From Cornus controversa (lineage: Eukaryota > Streptophyta > Magnoliopsida > Cornales > Cornaceae): a DNA stretch of 64,000 bases. The stretch spans positions 1,488,001-1,552,000 of the forward strand of contig CM048850.1 of NCBI GenBank assembly GCA_026545225.1, in the 5' to 3' direction. Position 1 is the first letter of the stretch. Each line of letters begins with the position of its first letter. This document shows positions 48,948 through 58,600 of this stretch, piece after piece. The translations under genes were made by a program, and so were the position numbers. The notes beneath the pieces are model-generated. The model worked only from the letters and a program-made list of their open reading frames with translations. It had not been told where the DNA came from and did not search any database.

Positions 48948-49085
48948 TTTAACCACCTTGGAGTATGTGAGTTACTCGGTGAGGGATCCCAAAGCCATTT
49001 AACCACCTTGGAGTATGTGATTTATTAGGTGATATATTCTGAAATTATCTAACCACCTTGGAGTATGTGATTTACTCGGTGATGT
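48948..49085. repeat. Three 50-bp direct repeats at the insertion point of A
   Basis: TTTAACCACCTTGGAGTATG or TCTAACCACCTTGGAGTATG starts at 48948, 48998 and 49048, exactly 50 bp apart. Element A begins inside the third copy. The five bases before A are GATGT, and their partner, if any, lies outside the window. Confidence 0.9.
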
Positions 49086-50509
49086 TGATGTGGTCGGAAC
49101 TAAATTATATTGCAAGCTTAATTTTGCCCTTTTTATCAAAATATAATTTAACCACTCGCAAGAGCACGAATCTTTGTAGATAAGGTTCTATATAGAGGGT
49201 ATCGATCCCACGAGGACTAGTCGTTAATTGTCATAGAGAAAGATTAATTCTACTTTAATTCTAAAAAAAATAGGTTTTTGGTTTTGTGTTTAAGGCTATT
49301 GCATAAAGGAAATGACAATAAAATTAAAGAGTAAAGTTGGGAGAGAGAACTAGGGTTGGTTTCCACCACTAGCCATTCACATGTTCATAAGTGTAGCAAG
49401 CAAGGGATTCATTAATTAAATGCCTAACAATGTCATTAGGCTTGTGACCTCAATGACATATCAAAAGATCAATGTGTGTGCTAACCTATCATAATCCATC
49501 TTCAACAAGCATAGCTCTTCAACCTAACTAACTACCTACTTACTCTACTCTCTAAGTGAACACTACATGCATCCAAACTACCTTGTCTTGGCATGGTCTA
49601 TACAAACTAGCATCACACATTCATTTAAACACCATTATCTAGCCATCATTTGCACTTCTTGTGGAATATGCAAATGTTGTGCATTCAAGTGACAAAACCT
49701 ACTCTAAGACAAGAATAAATTCCATATCAAATGAATATATAAAAGAAATGTATTTGTGTACATAATCACTAGGCTAAATAATCAACATTTAATTACAAGT
49801 CCCAAGAGCTACAAAGATGAACAAGTTTACATGGCTAGGGGTTGAAACCAACACCCTAGTAGAAGAGTTAGTTGCTCATGGTTGCCTTGCACCCTTCCAT
49901 TGATGAAGAGAATGAAGCTTCTTGGTCTGGTTCAGCCCTTCCTCTTCCTCTCCCGAAGGTCTCTCCTTAAGTCCTCTGATGTCTATGTTGAGAGATATAT
50001 GAGATATGTGGCTTTTTGGTGCTTTTTGTATGCTTTTTGGCTCCTTTTGGGCCCACCATATATATATATATCATTATATATATCTCTTGTATCAAGAAGG
50101 CTCCCCAAAAGTCTTGTTCAAGTCAGACAATCCCCCTAAGTCGTGCAAAAAGGGGGATTTTGTTGCAAGTGGGAGAGCAGGTGAGCAAGTGGCCAAGTGG
50201 GCTCTGCAGCAGTTCGATTGATCGAAATTTCATTTCGATTGATCGAGATTTCGATCAATCGAAATGAGATTTCGATCAATCGAAATTTCGATTGATCGAA
50301 ATCCACATTTCGATCAATCGAAATGCCTTGGTAACAGCTTCTGATTTCATCTCTTGACTGCAGAAAGCTTCCAACTTTGCTCCATTTACTCCAATACCTG
50401 CAATACATCAAAAACACAAAAATACCGTAAACATATCTCGGTAAACGCAAAAACGGAACTAACATATGCAATAAAGAGGGTTCAAATGCATAGAATTGAA
50501 CACTTATCA
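49086..50509 (-). repeat. 3' LTR of element A
   Basis: 1424 bp, TGATGTGGTCGGAAC…CACTTATCA on the + strand. On the element strand it starts TGATAAGTGTTC. It contains six TTCGAT-NN-ATCGAA palindromes (50213-50322, one with a mismatched end) and a TATA-rich stretch (about 50058-50094) some 420-450 bp from the LTR start, the likely promoter region. Confidence 0.93.
50213..50322. repeat. Palindrome array TTCGAT-NN-ATCGAA in the A LTR
   Basis: Copies in both orientations (TTCGATTGATCGAA and TTCGATCAATCGAA) start at 50213, 50235, 50250, 50271, 50287 and 50309. The partner LTR has five (61749-61837). They lie upstream of the TATA-rich stretch on the element strand, as an enhancer would. Confidence 0.9.
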
Positions 50510-50545
50510 CACCCCCAAACTTACATATTGCTAGTCCCTTAGCAA
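50510..50545 (-). promoter_or_regulatory. Polypurine tract and stem-loop of element A
   Basis: AAGTTTGGGGGTG on the - strand (50510-50522) abuts the LTR start TGATAAG. Upstream of it lies TTGCTA-AGGGAC-TAGCAA (50528-50545), identical to the stem-loop of the more distant C and D elements. Confidence 0.9.
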
Positions 50546-52317
50546 TACAATATTACAAAAATGAAATCAACTATCTTATACAAAAGTTTAATCATGCTCA
50601 GTCATCAACTAGATAAAGGGCGCTCATCCATTCATTTCACAATTGGCAAATGCAACAAGTATTACAGAACTATGTGGTCATTAGCAAAAATGGACTTTCA
50701 CAAGCTATAAATGAACGACAGTCCCCACATGCTGGCCAGCCCGAACAACTATAACAATTCCAACCCCAAAATCCTCTTTGAAAAGTGAACATGCATTCTA
50801 ACATGTGGCTTTTGTCATATTTGGAGAAGAAAACGAACAAATCTGTTTTTAAGAGAAAAACTCATTGAAAATGCTCAACCCGGCTGTTTCATTATCACAA
50901 AACATTCATGATTGCTCATGTGCGGATGACCGTTCAATGCTTAGCTCTTTTTGCTTTCTTGTAAGCCCATGTAGCGGCATTGGGCCAATGACTCCCAAAC
51001 CAATTGGTTTTAGGGCATTAGGCGAAGAAGCACCCCTCGGACTTAATAACCGAGCTTACAAGGCGATGAGCGTAAGCAAGCCATCCGCTTATTACTGCTC
51101 AACCTTACACACTTTTACACGAATATTTCCTGCTTTGAGGCATAGAAATCCGGTTTATTTAGTGAGAAGGCTTATTGCATATTTTTCTCTTTTTATTTCT
51201 TCTTTTTTTTTTTTTTACAACAACCGGAAGAACTTATTCTTTAAGCTGTTCAGATAAAAACAGAAATTTTCAAAAACTCTCCCTCAGACTTATCCCCCAC
51301 AATTTAAACTGCATGTGTGCGAATTTGTGCGGTTAAGGACAAATTTAGGGCAAGAATTGTACGTGCTCGAGTTTGGACAATAATGTAGACCGCTCTAGCC
51401 TACTATAAAGCTTGCAAAAGTGCGGGTATTTACAATGTTAAAGTTCTTAACTACCTGCTGCATTTACCTCGGACATTTATTCGAATGATCTTCCTTTACA
51501 AAGCAAGACATCATAGCAAGCATGCAAAAATATCAAAGAAAAACTGCTCTACAATGACACTCAATATAATGACTGAACATTGCATGCATATGCAAGCGGT
51601 ATAGCATACCGCACCCCCAAACTTATATGCAACATTGTCCTCAATGTTTGGACAAGAAGAACAAGGAAAGAAGTTACCGGGATGGTAGAAGGCGAGAAAA
51701 AATGGTATTCCACTGCGGCGGTCATCCTGTAAATAAGAAAAACCTGCACAGAATACCAACTGGATACCACGAGCATTAAAAGGAACAAAAAGTAGATAAA
51801 TAGAACAAAATGAAATAATTACGCACAAACAGACAATGCCAATATCACTGTATATCTAATGGTCCGAACTGGTGTTTCCCAATTGTCTAAAAGGTCTATG
51901 CGACAAGATATTGACTATCCAGGCGCGCTAACGTATAGCACGCAAATGGGCTGCCTTTCTTTATTACCGCCATACTGTGTTGAAGCAATCTCAACAGTAT
52001 TGGGAATTAAAACCAGGCGGTAATAAACGGAAATCATCAACTGAATCGCATATAGCAATTAGACAAGTGGTACTACATACATAGTCAAAGTATAGAGAAC
52101 AGATAAATTGACGGAAAGCAAAAAGGAAAGACAGAAAAGATAAGACATGTCATAAAAGAAAATATAAATGTATTCCATAAAGATGAAAATGCGTTTCAGT
52201 ACAAAGGGTACATGTAGGTGGAATACGCAAAGAGAAACTAACATGGCCAACATGGCCTATCAAAAATAAAGAAAGAAAAATACAGAAAGTAAAGCATAAA
52301 AGGTGAATAAAGTGCAG
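50546..52317 (-). other. Element A 3' non-coding region
   Basis: There is no gene. It has a second polypurine-like motif (CACCCCCAAACTT on the + strand, 51612-51624) next to the stem-loop ACATTG-TCCT-CAATGT (51632-51647), and a T-rich tract near 51205. The whole stretch recurs at 62061-63833 with about 0.5% difference. Confidence 0.8.
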
Positions 52318-53523
52318 CTACTCGAGGGCAGGTGGTGGTGGTGGTGGCTCGGTGGGAGCAAAAGTTGAGGTGGAGGCTCGACCTGCGAACAGGAACTGCA
52401 GATCCTGCCGGAAGGCTCGGAACTCATCTAAGATCGCTCTCTGGCCCTGCGTCCGAATACCCGCCAGCTGACTCTGCGTCACCTGGACGTGCTCGTCAAA
52501 ACCCTGTTGGAGCCGCTCTACGTCAGCCGCCAGGCAGGAATAGCCTGTCGCTAAGATATCATGCCGCTCTGCAGCGACATCCATCTCCTCCTCCTCCATC
52601 TCCTCGTCCTCCGCCTCAGCCCCTGCTGGCTCTCCCTCATCCATCTCCACCGGGGCATCCATATCTACATCGTCTGGTGGATCACCCTGATGGTCCTGTC
52701 GCTCTAAGTGTCGCCTCACCCGATCCCACTGAGTAGATGTGAAGCGGGTGGGCGGTGCCAACTGAATGTCAGTCCGACTGACTGGTATACTGGCACTGCT
52801 GAGAAAAGCGGCGGTCAGGAATGGAAAGGGAAGCTGCCAACTCGCTGCTCTCTTCTTCCTCTTGTTGACAAGGCCATCCCAAACTTTGTGCATCTGCCCC
52901 CAGATAAGCGATGGGACAGAAAACCAAGTGCCCGTATGGAAAGCATAGAGGCAACGGAGGAGGTCGCCCCTGTGCTCTGCCACATGCTGCAGCGGACACG
53001 CGTTCTTGAGGAGAACGGTGTCCAGGAACCAATATCTGCTCGGGCACATTGATTTGGACGTGCAGTTGCGACGGGGTGTGGTAAACTCCCCACCACACAT
53101 GTCCATCACCATCGAGAAGAGCGTAGTGTCGGCTGGGAGCGCGGCTCTATAAAGTGGCTGACCGTCCGGGCCAACCATATCCGTCGGCTGCTGGTGAGGA
53201 ATGCCGAGCATATGAGCAATCCGGCTCGGCGTAATCGTGATCGTGACAGTGGCCACAGTAGTCTCGAGTGTATCTGGCGCTGTGCAGGAGTAGGTCATAT
53301 GCTCGTAAAAGACCTGCACTAGGCGCTCGTGTGCCAAGTCTGTGGGAGGCACACATAGCTGGTCGAGGCGACGCCTCCTGAGCTCGGCAACGGTCCAAGC
53401 TGTGTCGGGACGCCCCTCGAACTCGGCTAAGTCGAAAACCTGCTCCGGGCTGCACTTCCGAGATCGGAAGGCTCGCCCGGGCACGTCGCGAACAGCACCG
53501 GCGGCGTTCTTCACTCTCGCCAT
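52318..53523 (-). CDS. Element A ORF3: plant transposon-protein-like product in the Athila third-gene position
   Basis: 401 codons, MARVKNAAGAVRDVPGRAFR to …PPPPPPALE. Residues 1-25 are basic. Residues about 28-235 form the conserved region (FDLAEFEGRPDTAWTVAEL, RLVQVFYEHM, RIAHMLGIP, WFLDTVLLKNACPLQ, LRCLYAFHTGTWFSVPSLIW). Residues about 285-330 are very acidic (EAEDEEMEEEEMD). Residues 335-390 have heptad-like spacing with many Gln and Leu (probable coiled coil), before a Pro-rich tail. There is no signal peptide, membrane segment or furin-like site, so the 'envelope-like' label often given to this position is not supported. Domain order matches the C and D remnants. Function unknown; nuclear or particle-associated roles are guesses. 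Confidence 0.82.
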   Translation of the reverse strand: MARVKNAAGAVRDVPGRAFRSRKCSPEQVFDLAEFEGRPDTAWTVAELRRRRLDQLCVPPTDLAHERLVQVFYEHMTYSCTAPDTLETTVATVTITITPSRIAHMLGIPHQQPTDMVGPDGQPLYRAALPADTTLFSMVMDMCGGEFTTPRRNCTSKSMCPSRYWFLDTVLLKNACPLQHVAEHRGDLLRCLYAFHTGTWFSVPSLIWGQMHKVWDGLVNKRKKRAASWQLPFPFLTAAFLSSASIPVSRTDIQLAPPTRFTSTQWDRVRRHLERQDHQGDPPDDVDMDAPVEMDEGEPAGAEAEDEEMEEEEMDVAAERHDILATGYSCLAADVERLQQGFDEHVQVTQSQLAGIRTQGQRAILDEFRAFRQDLQFLFAGRASTSTFAPTEPPPPPPALE

Positions 53524-54701
53524 GGCCTCGGAACAGTCTGCACTGGATTCAAAAGGTACGTAAATGAAAGATGAATAAGAAGAAAGTGAAACTACTACTA
53601 AACTAAAAGAATTAAAAATAAAAATGAAGTCCTAGTCCATGGTACTGACAAAATTGCAAAAAGCTGCACTCGAAGAGGCAATGTGAACGGGCGCAACCGA
53701 AACGAAGGTGCCGCGGTTATACACCGAACACTAAGCGTTTGAAATGAAGAAAATGCCAAATCCCACTCCTGCTTGAATTCCTACCCCCCCCCGAAACCCA
53801 CAAGAACTGGATTTGGACATCGCAATCGCAACTATCCACCCCAACATGATCTAACTATGTTTATTCCGCTGTAAAACTATCAAAAATGGCGAGAGAATAA
53901 ACAGAAAGTAGCCATGCATCACTTACCTTGTGAGGAAGAAGATGAACGGCTCAACCGAAGAAAACTCCACGCGCAGCCGCGAAGAGAAGATCGCGCAGAT
54001 GCTTGCGGCGGATCGGACTGCGTCGGATGGCGGCGGATGATCGGGAATGGAAGATCGAGTGCTCGGGAGTGCTTGGAGAAGGCTTGGATCGCACAGAGGG
54101 AGAGAAGAAGTCGGATGGTCTTTTAAAATGGGAGGGAAGCCCAATGGTTTAAATAGATTTTTGGCTCACGTGCAGGCTCCGCGTGCATTTCGATTGATCG
54201 AAATGTGCATTTCGATCAATCGAAACTAACTTCGATGGATCGAGCTTGTCTCTTCGATCAATCGAACATTCCTTCCCTAAATCACATTTTTACTTCGATC
54301 AATCGAACATTTAATTGATGCAATCGAACTTTTAGTTCGATCAATCGAAATCCCATGTCGATCAATCGAAAGTTTCGATCGACCGAAGACCCATCGAAGT
54401 GCAATCGAAGAATATCACCTCTTGGGACTTTGGACTTGGCAAATCTCTGCAATTTTTCGATCAATCGAAACCAAAGTTTCGATCAATCGAAATTTTCGAT
54501 TGATCGAAATCTTGGTTTCGATCAATCGAAATGCTCAAAAACAGTCAGTTTAAAATATGCTTCAGGGACTTGGATATTTGGGAATTAGATACTCCATTGC
54601 TTAGATACAAACCTACTTTGGATAAAAGGGACACCATGGAAGCTTGATAGCGACCATGGCTTCGCCACCTTACACGTCTATGGCGCGACGTCCGGATCGG
54701 C
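53524..54701 (-). promoter_or_regulatory. Spacer between pol and ORF3 of A with palindrome cluster and TATA-like box
   Basis: There is no gene in these 1.2 kb. From upstream on the element strand there are about nine exact TTCGATYRATCGAA palindromes and one near copy (54189-54530), then a TATA-like CTATTTAAA (54148-54156), then ORF3 at 53523. The palindromes are of the same type as those in the A LTR. The arrangement mirrors D, E and C (6168-6406, 12089-12345, 21148-21272). A C-rich tract on the + strand near 53785-53796 is unexplained. Confidence 0.55.
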
Positions 54702-55667
54702 TCACGAGTCAAAATACACGGGATCCGTCAAAGTGACGACATCCACGTATTCGGTGGTGACTTGGTCATCCACGCACACTTTTAAGCGCTGCCCGTTTAC
54801 TTTGAACATCGATCCATCTTTCAAGTCCTTCAATTCCACCACTCCGTGGGGGGCGACGGAATTAACCAAAAATGGACCATCCCAACGGGAGCGAAGTTTT
54901 CCGGGAAACAAATGGAGGCGCGAGTTGTACAACCAAACTTTTTGGCCCGGCGAAAATGTTTTGACTCGAATATTACGATCATGAAAGGCTTTGGACCTTG
55001 CCTTATAGACTTTCGCATTCTCATACGCGTCATGTCGCAATTCTTCCAATTCATTTAATTGAAGCTTTCGATTAGAGCCGGCCTTTTTCATGTCAAAATT
55101 GAAGGTCTTGGTGGCCCACATAGCTTTATGCTCCAATTCAACCGGAAGATGGCACGCCTTGCCATAAACTAACCGATAAGGTGACATTCCAATGGGAGTT
55201 TTATATGCGGTTCGGTATGCCCATAATGCGTCGTTTAGTCGCAATGACCAATCCTTCCGGTCAGGCCGAACAGTTTTCTGAAGAATGTTCTTAATCTCCC
55301 TATTGGATACTTCTACTTGGCCACTAGTTTGAGGATGGTAGGGGGTGGCTACTTTGTGTGTGACAGAGTATTTGAGAAGCAAGGTTCGAAGGAACCGGTT
55401 ATAGAAATGCTTACCTCCGTCACTGATGATGGCCCGAGGCGTACCAAACCGGCTAAAAATGTTAGCTTGAATGAATTTAACCACGACTGCGTGATCATTG
55501 GTTTTGGTAGCAACGGCCTCTATCCACTTAGATACGTAGTCCACCGCCACAAGTATGTACTCATGACCAGTAGAGGGTGGAAATGGTCCCATGAAGTCAA
55601 TGCCCCACACATCAAATATTTCAATGACAAGAATAGGGTTAAGAGGCATCATGTCCTTCCGAGACAT
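54702..55667 (-). CDS. IN: Element A integrase region
   Basis: A 321-codon frame with the integrase catalytic core: first Asp in WGIDFMGPF (residue about 26), second in [12 protein letters not shown] (about 84), Glu in [13 protein letters not shown] (about 120), with the usual HPQTSGQ between them. A C-terminal GPF-type module ([19 protein letters not shown]) and the tail [12 protein letters not shown] follow, ending [11 protein letters not shown]. There is no chromodomain, as expected for Athila. It inserts the cDNA into host DNA. It is the only integrase seen in the window. Confidence 0.9.
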   Translation of the reverse strand: MSRKDMMPLNPILVIEIFDVWGIDFMGPFPPSTGHEYILVAVDYVSKWIEAVATKTNDHAVVVKFIQANIFSRFGTPRAIISDGGKHFYNRFLRTLLLKYSVTHKVATPYHPQTSGQVEVSNREIKNILQKTVRPDRKDWSLRLNDALWAYRTAYKTPIGMSPYRLVYGKACHLPVELEHKAMWATKTFNFDMKKAGSNRKLQLNELEELRHDAYENAKVYKARSKAFHDRNIRVKTFSPGQKVWLYNSRLHLFPGKLRSRWDGPFLVNSVAPHGVVELKDLKDGSMFKVNGQRLKVCVDDQVTTEYVDVVTLTDPVYFDS

Positions 55668-55679
55668 CGCGCCGAGGCG

Positions 55680-58600
55680 CTAACATCGCTCACAAGAGCG
55701 CCAGAATGAATATGCATCCCGATGAAGTGTCGGCCAGAAAAATCCGCATTGAAGAATTTTTGCTGCGGTTTTCTTAGCACTAAAGTGTCCCCCACAAGCG
55801 AGTGTATGACAAAATTTAAGAATGCTTTGGAATTCACTGTTGGGTACACACTTACGAATTATTTGATCGGGGCAGTATTTGAATAATTGAGGATCGTCCC
55901 AATAATATGATCGTGATTGGGAGAGAAAACGATCCTTCTCTTGTTTGGTCCAAGAAGATGGTATTTTACCAGTTGCCAAATAATTAACCACATCCGCATA
56001 CCAAGGGATACTTTCTTGAGAGATGACAAAGAGTTGTTCATCCGGGAAGGATTCACAAACTGGAATGGAATTATGGAGGGATTCAACAAGAATTCTAGAA
56101 AGGTGGTCAGCTACCACATTTTCAGTTCCCTTTTTGTCTCTAATCTCAAAATTGAACTCTTGCAACAAGAGTATCCAGCGGATCAACCTAGGCTTGGTGT
56201 CCTTTTTCGCCAAAAGATGCCGGAGGGCAGCATGGTCCGAATAGACAATGACCTTTGAACCTAATAAATAAGCTCGAAATTTGTCTAATGCAAATACTAC
56301 CGCAAGCAATTCCTTTTCCGTTGTGGTATAATTGATTTGAGCTTCGGAAAGGGTTTTACTTGCGTAATAGATGACATGTGGCAGTTTGTCTACTCGTTGC
56401 CCCAAGACCGCACCCATGGCATAGTCGGATGCATCACACATAATCTCAAATGGGAGAGTCCAATTTGGAGGGATTAGAATTGGAGCGGTTGTAAGCAAGG
56501 CGCGGAGTTTTTCAAAAGCGTCAAGGCACGCTTCATCAAAGGTAAAACAAGACTCTTTTTCAAGAAGGCGACACAAAGGCCGAGAAATCTTGCTAAAGTC
56601 TTTGATGAAACGGCGATAAAAGCCCGCATGCCCAAGGAATGAACGAATCTCTCTCACCGTGGATGGTGGAGGAAGTTTGGAAATGAGCTCAACCTTGGCT
56701 TTATCAACCTCTATTCCTCGCTTAGACACAATATGCCCTAGGACAATACCCTCTTGAACCATAAAGTGACTCTTTTCCCAACTAAGAATTAGGTTGGTTT
56801 CTTGACATCTTTTGAGAACACAAGCTAGATTTTGGAGGCATGATTCATATGAAGGTCCAAAAATGGAAAAATCATCCATGAACACTTCTAAGAATTTTTC
56901 CACCATGTCCGAGAAGATAGACATCATACACCGTTGAAAAGTTGCCGGTGCATTGCACAACCCAAAGGGCATGCGTCTATAAGCAAATGTGCCGAAGGGA
57001 CATGTAAAGGTGGTTTTCTCTTGGTCCCTCGGGTCTATAGCAACCTGATTATAGCCGGAATATCCATCCAAAAAGAAATAAAAGCTTTGCCCGGCCAATC
57101 TCTCCAATATTTGATCAATGAATGGGAGGGGGAAGTGATCTTTCCGAGTGGCTGAATTTAATTTCCTATAATCAATGCACACTCTCCATCCTGTGGTGGT
57201 GCGTTGGGGAACTAATTCACCCTTATCATTAGGTTGCACCGTAATACCAGACTTCTTTGGAACCACTTGAGTGGGACTAACCCACTGGCTATCAGAGATG
57301 GGGTATATGATCCCCGCATCTAGTAACTTCACCACCTCCTTCATGACAACGTCCTTCATATTTGGATTTAATCGACGTTGTGCCTCCCTTGAGGTCTTAG
57401 CATCCTCTTCCAAGTGTATGCGATGCATACAAACAGAAGGGTCTATTCCCTTAAGATCTACCACACTCCATCCTATTGCATCTTTGTGCTCTTTGAGCAC
57501 CTTTATGAGTTCCAATTCTTGAGCATTTGTGAGATTGGAAGCAATAATGACTGGAAGGGTCTCATTTGCGCCCAAGAAAACATACTTGAGTGTAGCTGGA
57601 AGAGGCTTGAGCTCAAGTTGTGGTGGGGAAATTAAAGAAGGAGTTTGGGGAGTTTTGGACAAAGGGGGCAAGGGTTCTCTCGGAACTCTCCACTTAGGCA
57701 AATCCATGACAGTATTAACATCGAGCATGGAATTGACTTCACATATGGATTGCTCAATGTCAAAATCGTCATGGTTAAAATGATTTAGGCATGCCTCTAA
57801 GGGGTCCGTGGAAAGAATAGAAGGAAGTGCTTCTTGAACAAGGTCGTCCACCACATCGACGCAAAAGCACTCACTTTCATCGTCGGGTGTGTGGTGGGAA
57901 GCATTGAAGATGTTCAAGCGGACTTTCATATTCCCAAAAGAGATGTCCATCACTCCAGTATGGCAATTAACGCAAGCGTTTGCCGTGGCCAAGAATGGAT
58001 GACCTAGAATGATAGGAATATGATGATTCAGATTTTGGACCGGTTCCATGTCAAGGACTATGAAGTCCACCGGAAAATAGAATTTGTCCACTTGAATGAT
58101 GACATCCTCAATGATGCCACGTGGTTGCTTCACCGAACGGTCGGCAAGTTGCAACACCACCGTGGTATGCTTGAGTTCCCCCAAACCTAGTTGTTGGTAG
58201 ACTGAGAATGGAAGCAAATTGACACTAGCCCCTAGGTCAAGAAGTGCTTTTTCAAAAGATTGATTTCCGATGGTGCACGAAATGGTCGGAGCACCCGGAT
58301 CTTTGAATTTAGGAGGGGCTTGGTGTTGGAAAATGGAGCTTATGTGCTCAGTTAAGAGGACTTTCTTAGGAACATTATTCCTAGATTTGCGCTTTTGAGT
58401 GCATAAGTCCTTCAAGAATTTCGCATAGGAGGGAATTTGTCGAATAGCATCAAGGAGAGGGAGATTGATCTTTACTTGTTTGAAGATCTCCATCATGTCT
58501 TGGATTTTCTCTCCTTGCTTCCCGAAATGAGAAGGTTCCTTTAATCGTTGAGGAAAAGGAACTGGAGGTTCATAAGAGGTGTCAAGATTTGGAATCGATG

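Larger units (their letters stand above)
46347..49085 (+). repeat. H: start of a long LTR of another chromovirus-like element, + strand
   Basis: It starts TGTAAGGACCAG, matching the LTR start of F read on its own strand (TGTAAGGACC), followed as in F by a conserved ACCGATTYCGG segment, a TA-rich block (46440-46545), a GA-rich tract (46705-46812) and a GC-rich stretch (46810-47880). The short open frames at 46600-47870 on both strands are by-products of this GC-rich leader. The right part (48120-49085) is made of degenerate repeats. The LTR is cut at 49085 by element A, and its other end is not in the window. Confidence 0.65.

Noticed and set aside
49882-50139. An 85-codon frame repeated at 61418-61675
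   Set aside because: It is repeated because both copies lie in the LTRs of A; there is no conserved counterpart in other LTRs, and it runs into the TATA-rich promoter region.
52318-53523. ORF3 as a captured host gene
   Set aside because: It sits at the same place in at least three elements of two subfamilies and lies between spacer and polypurine tract of the element; nothing shows recent capture from the host.
53914-54229. Small frames in the pol-ORF3 spacer
   Set aside because: Short, partly overlapping the palindromes, with no similarity to other elements at the protein level.
54189-54530. A CRISPR-like array of short palindromes
   Set aside because: Spacing is irregular, copies occur in both orientations, there are no cas genes and the DNA is plant; better explained as binding-site-like repeats in a retroelement.
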